Origin: Affinundibacterium macrobrachii | GTDB lineage: Bacteria; Pseudomonadota; Gammaproteobacteria; Burkholderiales; Burkholderiaceae_D | Direction of reading: 5' to 3' | NCBI RefSeq assembly: GCF_014652415.1 | Contig: NZ_BMYT01000004.1 | Span: 398,127-462,126, forward strand | DNA: 64,000 nt | In this document: positions 32,379 through 41,053 of the stretch, in pieces | Layout of the letters: every line of letters begins with the position of its first letter | How positions within the stretch are numbered: the first letter of the stretch is position 1 | Notes under the pieces: generated by a model | Seen by the model: only the letters and a program-made list of their open reading frames with translations | Database searches by the model: none | What the model was told of the DNA's origin: nothing | Program-made: the position numbers and the translations under genes

Positions 32379-35072
32379 TTACTTAAACGCGTAATTCAAG
32401 CGAATGTAGAAAGCACGTCCACGTGGATCTACATAGGTTGAATCAAAGCCTGCAAAATAAGTCAAAGTCTGGTTTGAAAATGGTGGCTTCGTATTCAAAA
32501 TATTCAAAATACCGCCAGTAATCTTCAAATCTTTGAAACCGTAGTATCCAGATTGAAGATCCCACAAGCTATAGGATGCAACCGTTGGGCGCTTACCATT
32601 CGGATCTAATTGTTGATCTTCATGATGCAACTGGAAGCTGTTGGCGATAGTGAAGCCCCAATTGCCGATATCCCAATCTGCGCTCAAACGATGACGCCAT
32701 TTTGGTGTCACATATTCAAAGCCCCATTTACCCAAGTTATCGAATACTTTTGAGTTGGCAGAAAATTGTTGTTCGCTCTTTGTCATTAAGGTACCAGAGA
32801 GGCGAGTCGTCAATTTACCAAAATCGTTGAACTTGGTGCGATAAGCAAAATTTAAATCAATACCACTCTTTGTTTCTTTACCTTGATTTTGCGCTGTCAA
32901 TGCCCAATTCGTAATGTAGCCATCGCTATCGCGAGTGATGGATTTTTCAACGAATTCCGGATCGGTATCAATTAAAGTTTCAGGGGCAAATTTGATAACA
33001 TCTGTTTTACGCACACTCCAAAAATCAACCGCAGCAGAAAAGGCTGCTAATGGTTCCCAGACAAAACCCATCGAAAATTGCTTCGACTTCTCTGGTTTTA
33101 GGTTGGGATTGCCAGCTTCCGTCGTTGGAATTTGATCGCTAAAGCATTGTGAGTTGTACTTTGCACAGCCGATGCTATCGAAGTACAAACCGCCCGTCGA
33201 AGTTTCGACCGCGGATGGATCTAAATCCTTCATGGTAGGTGCTCGGAAACCAGTGCCGAAAGAAACACGGAATAAGAAATCTTTACTTGGTTGGTAACGC
33301 AATGCCAATTTGGGATTGGTTGAGCTACCGATATTTCCGCCGTAAGCATCATGACGTAAAGCCATCTGCGCATTCAATTCTTTCGTCAACGGAACATCGA
33401 ATTCAGCGAAGATCGCTTTCACATCGCGTGATTCAGAAACGCGTCTTGATTTAGATGTGGAATAGATCGTTCCAGCCAAAATTTCGTCAGAAGAATTGTC
33501 TTCCAATTTTTCACGACGGAATTCTATACCGGTCGCCATTCCTACTGCACCAGCATCTAGCTGTGCGATTTCACGTGTGAAACGTGCATCAAACACATCG
33601 GTTGTGGATTTGCCTTTGCGTCCGTCGATATTGCGTTCGGCTGCATCTAGTAATGCTTGTCCCTCGGCATTTTGCGCACCAAACGGGTTGATCTTACCAG
33701 TTTTGAAAGCTGCCAATAGCAAGGCTTTATCGTAGTAGCCATTCGTGAGTGTTTGGGTATTCTCTGATACGGAATGTGCGTAGGCCGTGTTGTAATCCCA
33801 GCCAGCGATCACGCCTTCTGCTCCTAGCAACAGACGTTGCTGTTCGGATTCTTGTCCATTAGTACGCGCTCCACCCGGCGTCATTCGCATGCGCACATTG
33901 AAAGGTTTGCCATCTGTCGCTACCGTTTGACCAGCTGAATTAACATACGTTTTTGGATAGAACGGGCCACCTGCAGGATAAGTCCAAGCGCTACTGCTGG
34001 TCCCTTGGTTTCCATTCACGCCAGTTGGGGATAAACGGTATTTCGCATCATTTCTGGATGCGGTAAATTCTGCGATGAATGTGTGATCCGCGTTGATCGC
34101 AAAACTTCCGCGTGTGACCAAATTCGTTTTTTGCGATTCGGGATAGACGTCTGCTGCAGCTTGGTAGTCGAAGCGACAAGCTCCATTGATCAGAATACTT
34201 GACGGCGGGGCGCAATCAGGTGCGCTTGGATTGCCGAGATATCGTTTTCCTGAAACCGAGTAAATGCCAGCTGGGAAAGTGTTTGCTGAAGTGAAATTGT
34301 CCGGATAGCCGCGTGCTTCTAGTGGACGCCAAGCGCTGACCGCGAAGTCACGTTGTGCGGTACGTAATTGATCATTTTTTTTGTGCTGTAAACTAGCGAA
34401 GATGTTGTAACCTTCGCTGGCAAGATTGCCAAATCCAGCCAGCAAGCTAAGCGATTTGTCGCCACCACCACCTTCATGGGTCCACATACCGCTGACGCTG
34501 GTTTCGACACCGTTAAAATCTTTACGTGTGATGAAGTTAATTACACCACCCACTGCATCCGCCCCGTACACCGCAGAAGCACCGTCTTTTAAGACTTCAA
34601 CGCGGTCTATCGCTGACAATGGAATCGAGTTCAGATCGGTACCTTCGCCACCAAAAGCAAATGCTGCCATGCGTCGCCCATTCAACAAAACTAAGGTTGA
34701 CGAGACTCCAAGTCCGCGCAAATTGGCGCCAGACAGACCACTTGATCCTGGCTTATCGCTAATACTTGCGGATTCTTGGGTGTAGCCTGTATTGGCCGTC
34801 AAGGTGCTGAGTAATTGTTCTGCAGTCGTGGCGCCTGTTTTTGCGATTTCCACACGACTGATGACCTGTACTGGCAACGCGGTTTCGGCATTGATACGTT
34901 TGATAGATGAGCCTGTGATCTCTACTTTTTGTACGGCGACATCGACAGTTTGAGCTTGCGCCATCGCGTTGTCATTAGTCACACTCAGGACTGCCATGAC
35001 CGCTAATGCTGACCAGGTTGCAGAGGTGAGTTTTTTCGGTACCACGTTCCATTCTGCTTGTTGACGCTTCAT
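32379..35072 (-). CDS. TonB-dependent outer-membrane receptor
   Basis: Outer-membrane active importer of 897 residues. The start at 35072 is set by a GAGGAG site in the minus strand; the frame is open further upstream. A signal peptide ends near AMAQA. The plug (about 50-170) contains ITGSSIKRINAE, LNGRRMAAFAF and DGASAVYGADAVGGVINFI. The barrel ends with the aromatic-rich strand IRLNYAFK. The N-terminal form and GSSIKR start resemble the large receptor group that takes up oligopeptides, sugars or other organic substrates. Its position between cyanophycinase and RpiR genes suggests import of beta-Asp-Arg or cyanophycin fragments. That is an inference. Confidence 0.93.
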   Translation of the reverse strand: MKRQQAEWNVVPKKLTSATWSALAVMAVLSVTNDNAMAQAQTVDVAVQKVEITGSSIKRINAETALPVQVISRVEIAKTGATTAEQLLSTLTANTGYTQESASISDKPGSSGLSGANLRGLGVSSTLVLLNGRRMAAFAFGGEGTDLNSIPLSAIDRVEVLKDGASAVYGADAVGGVINFITRKDFNGVETSVSGMWTHEGGGGDKSLSLLAGFGNLASEGYNIFASLQHKKNDQLRTAQRDFAVSAWRPLEARGYPDNFTSANTFPAGIYSVSGKRYLGNPSAPDCAPPSSILINGACRFDYQAAADVYPESQKTNLVTRGSFAINADHTFIAEFTASRNDAKYRLSPTGVNGNQGTSSSAWTYPAGGPFYPKTYVNSAGQTVATDGKPFNVRMRMTPGGARTNGQESEQQRLLLGAEGVIAGWDYNTAYAHSVSENTQTLTNGYYDKALLLAAFKTGKINPFGAQNAEGQALLDAAERNIDGRKGKSTTDVFDARFTREIAQLDAGAVGMATGIEFRREKLEDNSSDEILAGTIYSTSKSRRVSESRDVKAIFAEFDVPLTKELNAQMALRHDAYGGNIGSSTNPKLALRYQPSKDFLFRVSFGTGFRAPTMKDLDPSAVETSTGGLYFDSIGCAKYNSQCFSDQIPTTEAGNPNLKPEKSKQFSMGFVWEPLAAFSAAVDFWSVRKTDVIKFAPETLIDTDPEFVEKSITRDSDGYITNWALTAQNQGKETKSGIDLNFAYRTKFNDFGKLTTRLSGTLMTKSEQQFSANSKVFDNLGKWGFEYVTPKWRHRLSADWDIGNWGFTIANSFQLHHEDQQLDPNGKRPTVASYSLWDLQSGYYGFKDLKITGGILNILNTKPPFSNQTLTYFAGFDSTYVDPRGRAFYIRLNYAFK

Positions 35073-35135
35073 TTCTTTGTGCTCCTCAGTTTTAAAAAAA
35101 TTGTGCCTAAAATTTGACAAAAAAGCGCTCCCTAT

Positions 35136-35157
35136 CGAGCACTGTTTCAAGTGCTCG
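35136..35157 (-). other. hairpin between rpiR-type and receptor genes
   Basis: CGAGCACT (35136-35143) pairs perfectly with AGTGCTCG (35150-35157) across 6 nt. There is no U-tract on either strand. It may be a processing or stabilising hairpin, or a dyad operator in front of the receptor gene. Confidence 0.5.
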
Positions 35158-35187
35158 TTCTGAGTTTGAAATTCGGTGGGAGATGGA

Positions 35188-36141
35188 CTACTTTTTCGTC
35201 TTGCGACTTTCCAGTTGCGTGGTTCTTGAGGTGTTATCGTTATTGTGTAAATAGCCTGAGAGCGCTTCAGTTAGCCTAATTGCTTTCTCGACGTTTTTCT
35301 TGTTCGATACCATCATGCTACTAACTAATGCTTCGATGACGGCGGTCGCGGCACTGGAACTACTTGCCAATACAGCGTGGTTGCTGGGTGCTAATAGTAA
35401 ATAATCGCCAAGCTGGGCGATTGGTGATGCGGATGAATCTGTAATAGCGACGATGCAAGTCGAATGTTGACGTGCGAATTCCGTTAGGCGTATTACATCT
35501 AAGGCATAACGAGGAAATGAAATGACGATTAGAACATCTTTCTCTGTAATGTTTGCCAAATTGCCTGCGGCAACTTCGGTACCACCATAGGTAACGACCT
35601 CGACCACCCGATTGCAGTAAGGCTGTAGGTGCAGTGCCAGCATACCCGCTAAGTGCGAGCTGATCCCAAAGCCCATGATATACACTGTTCCGGCTTTTGC
35701 GAGGCGAGTAATGACTTGATCGATTTGCGCGTCATTTATGCCTTGACTTGCCGCATTAATATTCGCAAGCGCAGATTGCAAACTTGCGTCCATCGGAGAA
35801 CTGACACTTTTGCGACCTTCAATTGTGTTACGCAACTTTTCAACTGGTGAAAAAATTTCTTGTACAGTTTCTGCAATCTTGTTCTTCAAGGCCGCATAGT
35901 TGGCGAAATTGAGATCGCGTGCGAATCGACTAATCGTTGCGGTGGAAACTTCGCATTGTTCCGCCATATCTTCAATTCCCAATGCGGTTACTTTCACCTG
36001 ATTGCGTAGCAAATAATCCGCAATGCGCCTGTAAGATGAAGAGCCTTCTTTTAGCTGCGTCATCAGAGCTTCACCTAGGATCGATTTCGCAAAGATCAGA
36101 TCGGGTGAACTTGATTCGGTTGGTGCAATGTTTTTTTTCAT
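35188..36141 (-). CDS. RpiR/MurR-type transcriptional regulator
   Basis: Two-domain regulator of 317 residues. An RpiR helix-turn-helix lies at about 20-100 (EDMAEQCEVSTATISRFAR). A SIS ligand domain lies at about 135-290 (VYIMGFGISSHLAGMLALHL, then VLIVISFPRYALDVIRL). SIS domains usually sense phosphosugars, but RpiR-type regulators are also found beside amino-acid and dipeptide genes. Here it sits between the receptor gene and the divergent aspartoacylase-family/permease pair, and it is the evident controller of the whole block. Candidate binding sites lie in 36151-36265. Confidence 0.9.
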   Translation of the reverse strand: MKKNIAPTESSSPDLIFAKSILGEALMTQLKEGSSSYRRIADYLLRNQVKVTALGIEDMAEQCEVSTATISRFARDLNFANYAALKNKIAETVQEIFSPVEKLRNTIEGRKSVSSPMDASLQSALANINAASQGINDAQIDQVITRLAKAGTVYIMGFGISSHLAGMLALHLQPYCNRVVEVVTYGGTEVAAGNLANITEKDVLIVISFPRYALDVIRLTEFARQHSTCIVAITDSSASPIAQLGDYLLLAPSNHAVLASSSSAATAVIEALVSSMMVSNKKNVEKAIRLTEALSGYLHNNDNTSRTTQLESRKTKK

Positions 36142-36501
36142 TTTCTTGATTCTGAAAAAATCTGAACAATCGGTATGGCTGCACTTTAGAACGAATCAAA
36201 AATTTTTTCAATACTTATTGTCAGATTTTTTTCATAAAGATAGAATGTGTAAAAAATCAGACATAAAATTCTTCTCGCCTTTGCTGTCGATATTTTTTAG
36301 TTGCCTTAAAAATAGACTATCAATGGCCTATGTTGAAAATGATCGCGTAATCGAAAGTAAAAGTCTGAGGTGAGCTTGTAGGAAGAAGGGCGCTGCGGTT
36401 GCTAGTTGCACGATGTATTGATTGTCGTACCTGCCTTATCCAAGCGTTTTGCGTTCATTGAATAAATAAGATTGACATTGAAAAAGAGAGAGTACAGAAC
36501 C
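36142..36501. promoter_or_regulatory. divergent control region with repeated TGAAAAAAT motifs
   Basis: About 360 nt between the RpiR-type gene and the aspartoacylase-family gene. Four near-copies of a TGAAAAAAT-TCTGA word occur in 115 bp: plus strand at 36151-36168, minus strand at about 36194-36212 and 36218-36236, and a plus-strand variant (GTAAAAAATCAGACA) at 36246-36265. They could be operators for the divergent regulator. The surrounding DNA is AT-rich, which raises the chance rate. Confidence 0.5.
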
Positions 36502-37647
36502 ATGCGAATTGAACATCATCCTTTGCCAGCGATTAGTACAGGCACTAATCGGCAGGTCACTAGTATGCATTTTGGGCGAGATAAGCATCTCGATAACAAG
36601 GAGAAAACTGAAAACAAGAAAAAAGTATATATTCAATCTTCTCTGCACGCGGATGAAATTCCGGGCATGTTAGTCTGCCATTACCTGAGACAAAGTTTGC
36701 TTGAATTGGAGCGAGCGGGGGCAATTGACGGCGAAATTGTTTTGATTCCAGTCGCAAATCCGATTGGCTTGGCGCAGGATATTCAAGGAAGTGCTTTCGG
36801 TAGATTTGATCTTGCGACTGGCATTAACTTCAATCGATCGTATCAATACTTGACCCCTGAGCTAACGAAAAGACTGACGGGACGTTTGGGGCCAAATGTA
36901 AACACAAATACCGCCTTGATTCGTGAAGAAGCACTTGCCATACTGGCGCAGTGGCAACCAACAAATGAAGCATCTGCACTTAAAAAGATTTTGCAAAGTC
37001 TGGCGATTGACGCTGATATTGTGCTGGATCTGCATTGTGATAATCAAGCAGTCATGCATCTTTATACAGGAACTCCTTTTGCTGAAGCGACGATGCCTTT
37101 AGCATGCTATTTAGGCGCGCGCGCCTTGCTGTTGTCTGTACTATCTGGTGACGATCCATTCGATGAATCCTGCTCCCGTCATTGGTGGGAACTTGCGCAG
37201 CAATTTGGGGCAGCAACACCTATCGCTTTGGGTTGTCACGCAATCACCGTTGAATTGCGCGGTGAGAGTGATTTGGTACATGAGTCAGCAAAACACGATG
37301 CGAATGGCATCATACAATTTTTAATTCAAGCAGGTCATATTCAGGGGGGAAGTGATCCTCTGCCACAGGCGCTTTGTCAGGCAACACCGCTTGAAGGCTC
37401 TGAGCCTATCACTGCATCACATGCAGGAGCTTTGGTGTTTACGAAAAATATTGGAGACTTTGTTGCTGCGGGCGAATCAATTGGTGATGTGGTTGATCCA
37501 ATTAGTGGCACTGTAACGCCATTGATTTCGAGCGTCGCAGGCGTCCTTTACGCGCGAGTCGCGCGACGTTATGCGCAACACGGCATGCGAGTCGCAAAAA
37601 TAGCGGGTGCATTTGCCTATCGTAGCGGTAATTTGTTGTCGATGTAA
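36502..37647 (+). CDS. succinylglutamate desuccinylase/aspartoacylase family hydrolase, probable beta-Asp-Arg dipeptidase (CphZ/AotO-like)
   Basis: Zinc-dependent amidohydrolase of the AstE/AspA family, 381 residues from the ATG at 36502. Zinc ligands are His49 and Glu52 (SLHADE) and His168 (LDLHCD); the general base is Glu241 in VELRGES. The C-terminal 80 residues form a beta domain (IGDVVDPISGTVTPL). Published work describes a family member, CphZ (AotO in Pseudomonas aeruginosa), that splits the cyanophycin dipeptide beta-Asp-Arg into Asp and Arg. Given the neighbouring cyanophycinase, receptor and permease, that function is the best reading. A plain acyl-amino-acid deacylase is the alternative. 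Residue-level substrate contacts were not checked. Confidence 0.8.
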   Translation: MRIEHHPLPAISTGTNRQVTSMHFGRDKHLDNKEKTENKKKVYIQSSLHADEIPGMLVCHYLRQSLLELERAGAIDGEIVLIPVANPIGLAQDIQGSAFGRFDLATGINFNRSYQYLTPELTKRLTGRLGPNVNTNTALIREEALAILAQWQPTNEASALKKILQSLAIDADIVLDLHCDNQAVMHLYTGTPFAEATMPLACYLGARALLLSVLSGDDPFDESCSRHWWELAQQFGAATPIALGCHAITVELRGESDLVHESAKHDANGIIQFLIQAGHIQGGSDPLPQALCQATPLEGSEPITASHAGALVFTKNIGDFVAAGESIGDVVDPISGTVTPLISSVAGVLYARVARRYAQHGMRVAKIAGAFAYRSGNLLSM

Positions 37648-37690
37648 ATCATCGGGAGCGAAGCTTGAAAATGAAATTCGGAGACTTAGC

Positions 37691-39082
37691 ATGTTAAAAA
37701 AAATCAGAATGCCCAATACCTTCGTGCTGCTGTTTGCACTGTTGGCGATACTCGCGATTTCAACTTGGTTTGTCCCAGGTGGAAAATATGAGACGCAAAT
37801 GGTCAATGGCAAAACAGTGATTGATCCCAACTCGTTTCATTATGTTGCCAGTAATCCGCAGGGATTTGTCGATTTGATGATGTCACCGATTAAGGGCTTT
37901 GTGGAAGCTGCCTTGATTATCGGATTTGTGTTAATTGTTGGTGGAGCGTTTTCTGTTTTACAAAAAACGCAAGCGATCGATTCTATGATCAAATCAGTCG
38001 CGCAAGCACACACGCGCTCACACTTAGTGCGTGTGATGATTATTCCTGTATTTGTGACCCTGTTTTCATTAGGAGGAGCGACATTTGGGATGGCCGAGGA
38101 GGCAATTCCTTTCGTGATGATATTTATCCCTTTGGCCTTGGCTTTGGGGTATGACTCGATTGTCGGTGTATCGATTCCATTTGTCGGTTCACAAGTGGGA
38201 TTTGCAGCGGCATTTTTAAATCCATTCAACGTTGGTATTGCGCAGGGCATTGCTGGTGTTCCCGTGTTTTCTGGTATTGGATTTCGTCTGATTGTATGGG
38301 CCTTGGCGACGGCATTGACGATCGCTTTCTTGACGTGGTACGCCGCGCGCATTAAGAAAAATCCTATGTTGTCACCGACTTATGCGATCGACCAAGAACG
38401 TCGCGTTCAGAAACAAGATGATGAATTGGCTAGCTTTAAGGGCGTGACTATGACGCACAAAGCGGTATTGCTGATGTTTGCGTTGACACTGGGTGTAATG
38501 GTGTTCGGTGTGGTGAAATACGCTTGGTTTATCAATGAAATTGCAGCTCTATTTTTGGTGATGGCGATCGTGGTCGGCATAGTTGGACGCTTGAGCACAG
38601 ATGAGTTTGTAGAAGCGTTCATTCAAGGTGCCAAAGATTTAATCACGACCGCACTAGTAATCGCGCTAGCACGTGGTACCGTGATTTTGGCGCGTGATGC
38701 ACATGTCATCGACACCATGTTGTTTCATTTGACACCGCTGGTGCAAGCGGAAAATTCAGTGTTTGCCGCGCATAAAATGTTTGTGATTCAGACTGTGATT
38801 AATTTCTTTATTCACTCAGGGAGCGGGCAGGCGGCCTTGACCATGCCTATCATGGCACCCCTTGCTGATTTAGTCGGGGTGTCGCGTCAAACTGCGGTGT
38901 TGGCCTTTCAATTTGGTGAATTTACTACGCCAATGATCCCGACATCGGGCATTACAGTTGGTGTGTTGGCTTTGGCGCGTATTCCTTGGATAAGCTGGGC
39001 AAAGTGGATGATCCCTTTGCAATTGATTTATTTTGTTTTGGCTTTAGTTATGTTAGCGATTGCCTGTCAAGTGAATTGGTAA
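37691..39082 (+). CDS. YfcC/DcuC-family inner-membrane transporter
   Basis: Polytopic permease of 463 residues with about 11-12 hydrophobic segments, starting at ATG 37691 behind GGAGA. It begins MLKKIRMPNTFVLLFALL, and the PGGKYET, GMAEEAIPF and GSGQAALTMPIMAPLADL segments are typical of the YfcC (C4-dicarboxylate anaerobic carrier-like) family. Members are found beside arginine catabolism genes and are sometimes annotated as arginine/ornithine carriers. It follows the CphZ-like gene by 43 nt, so it is probably the inner-membrane step of dipeptide or arginine uptake. The substrate is inferred from context. Confidence 0.87.
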   Translation: MLKKIRMPNTFVLLFALLAILAISTWFVPGGKYETQMVNGKTVIDPNSFHYVASNPQGFVDLMMSPIKGFVEAALIIGFVLIVGGAFSVLQKTQAIDSMIKSVAQAHTRSHLVRVMIIPVFVTLFSLGGATFGMAEEAIPFVMIFIPLALALGYDSIVGVSIPFVGSQVGFAAAFLNPFNVGIAQGIAGVPVFSGIGFRLIVWALATALTIAFLTWYAARIKKNPMLSPTYAIDQERRVQKQDDELASFKGVTMTHKAVLLMFALTLGVMVFGVVKYAWFINEIAALFLVMAIVVGIVGRLSTDEFVEAFIQGAKDLITTALVIALARGTVILARDAHVIDTMLFHLTPLVQAENSVFAAHKMFVIQTVINFFIHSGSGQAALTMPIMAPLADLVGVSRQTAVLAFQFGEFTTPMIPTSGITVGVLALARIPWISWAKWMIPLQLIYFVLALVMLAIACQVNW

Positions 39083-39194
39083 GTTTTAACTTGAAACGCG
39101 CTACTTAAATTTGAAGGCGTCAACTCAATTTTCTCTAGCGAAAGGTAGTGTGTGAAAAAGCCTGTAGCGTGAAATCATGACTCCAATGGAATAG

Positions 39195-39234
39195 AAAAAA
39201 TGCGACATACCAAGTTGTTTTGGTATGCCGCATT
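39195..39234 (-). terminator. terminator between yfcC-type gene and lexA
   Basis: A 14-bp stem with one mismatch (39199-39212 with 39221-39234, 8-nt loop). On the minus strand it is followed by six T (39200-39195), so it best serves lexA. It can also end the convergent permease transcript. Confidence 0.8.
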
Positions 39235-39364
39235 ATTATTGATGGTGAAGAAATTAGTCGCAGGTTTAAAATTAATTCATTGAACAAACTTTTGATTAAT
39301 TTTGATTTAACTTGGAGCGTCTACTAGTCTATTGTCATTCAGCATTGCTATTGAACTACGCAGC

Positions 39365-40018
39365 TTACCAACTGCGCATCAAACCTACGGCTAATCCTTC
39401 GAGTGCAAAATCTTGCTCAGTCTCATTGACAAAAATCGTTGAGAAGTCGGGGTTTTCCGGATGCAACTCGATACCTGTTGCAGTTTTTACATAGCGCTTC
39501 ACTGTAACGTCATCGCCAATGCGTGCAACGACGATTTGCCCGTTGCGTGCGGTGTCAGTTTTCTTTACGGCGAGTAAGTCGCCATCCATGATGCCAATGT
39601 CGCGCATCGATAAACCACGAACACGTAACAAGAAATCAGGTTTCGCTGAGAACAGAGAAGGATCTACTTGATACGTTGACTCCACATGCTCCGTTGCTAA
39701 AATCGGAGATCCTGCGGCGACTCTACCAACCAGTGGTAAGCTCAATTGCATCAGTGCAGGGTGTGGTAGTGGCAACTGCTGATTGGGCATCGCTCCAGTT
39801 AGCTCTGAGTCCAACAAACGAATGCCGCGTGATGTGCCTGCAGCTATTTCAATCACACCTTTTCTGGCCAAGGCTTGGAGGTGCTCTTCCGCAGCATTGG
39901 TTGATCGGAACCCTAATTCATTTGCAATTTCGGCACGGGTCGGTGGAAACCCCGTATTTTGAATGGCATCTTTAATTAGATTAAGAATTTGTTCTTGGCG
40001 AGCGGTTAGCTTGAGCAT
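39365..40018 (-). CDS. lexA: LexA repressor
   Basis: SOS-response repressor of 217 residues, starting [10 protein letters not shown] at 40018; the frame is open further upstream but that part is not LexA-like. The N-terminal winged helix is present ([13 protein letters not shown]). The self-cleavage site Ala102-Gly103 lies in VGRVAAGSP, and the catalytic dyad is Ser137 (GLSMRD) and Lys174 (VTVKRY). Two LexA boxes lie upstream at 40035-40067, indicating autoregulation. Confidence 0.97.
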   Translation of the reverse strand: MLKLTARQEQILNLIKDAIQNTGFPPTRAEIANELGFRSTNAAEEHLQALARKGVIEIAAGTSRGIRLLDSELTGAMPNQQLPLPHPALMQLSLPLVGRVAAGSPILATEHVESTYQVDPSLFSAKPDFLLRVRGLSMRDIGIMDGDLLAVKKTDTARNGQIVVARIGDDVTVKRYVKTATGIELHPENPDFSTIFVNETEQDFALEGLAVGLMRSW

Positions 40019-40034
40019 ATGAATTCCAATTAAG

Positions 40035-40067
40035 CTGTATATATAAGCAGACTGTATTTTTATACAG
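40035..40067. promoter_or_regulatory. tandem SOS (LexA) boxes
   Basis: CTGTATTTTTATACAG at 40052-40067 is a perfect CTGT-N8-ACAG box. CTGTATATATAAGCAG at 40035-40050 is a second box with one change in the right half. They are spaced about 17 nt apart, immediately before lexA, as in the enterobacterial lexA promoter. Confidence 0.95.
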
Positions 40068-40217
40068 TACGTCATCGAATGCAAGTGATTTTGCATTTTT
40101 TCTGCATATGCAGCGCTTAGTTGAGTGAGAAATTGGCGGAATTCGTGATTTTCAACACAAATGCGTGCCGAATGTCGCGATTTTTATGTGAGTTGTGGGC
40201 AGTAATGTAAGCCGGAC

Positions 40218-40246
40218 TTGATTGTGATGCAAAAGTGCGTTATTAT
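40218..40246 (+). promoter_or_regulatory. rpsF operon promoter
   Basis: A -35 TTGATT (40218-40223) and a -10 TATTAT (40241-40246) are separated by exactly 17 bp. The transcript would start near 40253 and have a leader of about 66 nt before rpsF. Confidence 0.7.
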
Positions 40247-40262
40247 CGTCGGCTGTCCTCTT

Positions 40263-40290
40263 CCTGCACTCGTCTTGACGCCGAGGCAGG
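40263..40290 (+). ncRNA. candidate S6:S18-binding leader hairpin
   Basis: In the rpsF leader, CCTGC/GCAGG (40263-40267, 40286-40290) and CTCG/CGAG (40269-40272, 40282-40285) form a two-part stem with a one-base bulge and a 9-nt loop ending at a CCG. The S6:S18 complex is known to bind a CCG-containing hairpin in many rpsF leaders. Matching this one to that motif is tentative. Confidence 0.45.
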
Positions 40291-40318
40291 CTATATTTTT
40301 TGTCCACAAGGAGAAATT

Positions 40319-40687
40319 ATGCGTCATTATGAAATCGTATTTATCGTACATCCCGATCAAAGCGAGCAAGTGCCTGCAATGATCGAACGTTACAAAGCTA
40401 CTGTAACAACACGTGGTGGCCAAGTTCACCGTGTTGAAGATTGGGGCCGTCGTCAATTGGCTTACATGATTCAAAAATTGGCTAAAGCTCACTATGTTTG
40501 CATGAACATTGAGTGCGACGCTGAAACTTTGCTCGAATTGGAAACAGCATTCAAATTTAATGATGCGGTTTTGCGTCACTTGACAGTGAAAATGAAAAAA
40601 GCAGAAACAGCTCCTTCTCCAATGATGAAGTCTGTGCAGAAAGAAGATTCTGCTAAGGCACAACGCGTAGAAGCGCCAGCAGCTTAA
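40319..40687 (+). CDS. rpsF: 30S ribosomal protein bS6
   Basis: Small-subunit protein that pairs with bS18 on the platform. The 122-residue form begins [19 protein letters not shown] at ATG 40319, just after AAGGAGAAA. The frame is open 28 codons upstream, but that part is leader. It carries the usual acidic/Lys-rich tail of betaproteobacterial S6 (AQRVEAPAA). First gene of rpsF-priB-rpsR-rplI. Confidence 0.97.
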   Translation: MRHYEIVFIVHPDQSEQVPAMIERYKATVTTRGGQVHRVEDWGRRQLAYMIQKLAKAHYVCMNIECDAETLLELETAFKFNDAVLRHLTVKMKKAETAPSPMMKSVQKEDSAKAQRVEAPAA

Positions 40688-40729
40688 TAATTTTGACCAA
40701 GAGCGTGTTAGGACTGTAAATATAAACTT

Positions 40730-41044
40730 GTGAATCAACTGAAAGTCGTTGCCACCGTAGTCGAGAAATCGGTGTTGCGTTATACCCCAGCGGGGATTCC
40801 TATCGCAACAGCTACTTTGGTACATGATTCTAAGCAAGAGCAAGCAGGCGGCCAGCGCCAAGTTGAGTTTGAAATCCCAGCGATTGCAGCAGGTGAAATT
40901 TCAAAACGATTCTTGGATATAGAGTTAGGTGCAGCAATGGTATTTACAGGATTCTTGGCGCGTAAGAACCGCAACAGCAAAAGTATCGTTTTTCATGTGA
41001 CTGAATTTGAAGTCGCAAAAAACGAAACAAATTTACTAGATTAG
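40730..41044 (+). CDS. priB: primosomal replication protein N (PriB)
   Basis: Single-stranded-DNA-binding OB-fold protein that helps PriA restart stalled replication forks. The 104 residues start at GTG 40730 (MNQLKVVATVVEK). The basic segment FLARKNRNSKSIVFH resembles the nucleic-acid-binding strands of PriB. Its place between rpsF and rpsR is the conserved position in beta- and gammaproteobacteria. The ribosome site is weak, so translation may be coupled or low. Confidence 0.93.
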   Translation: MNQLKVVATVVEKSVLRYTPAGIPIATATLVHDSKQEQAGGQRQVEFEIPAIAAGEISKRFLDIELGAAMVFTGFLARKNRNSKSIVFHVTEFEVAKNETNLLD

Positions 41045-41053
41045 GAGCCAAAA

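Noticed and set aside
30874..39082. Cyanophycin synthesis locus
   Set aside because: No cyanophycin synthetase gene is found in the window; only breakdown and transport functions are seen.
40184..40861. 225-codon minus-strand open frame over rpsF and priB
   Set aside because: Antisense to conserved ribosomal genes; Cys/His/Phe-rich composition typical of shadows.
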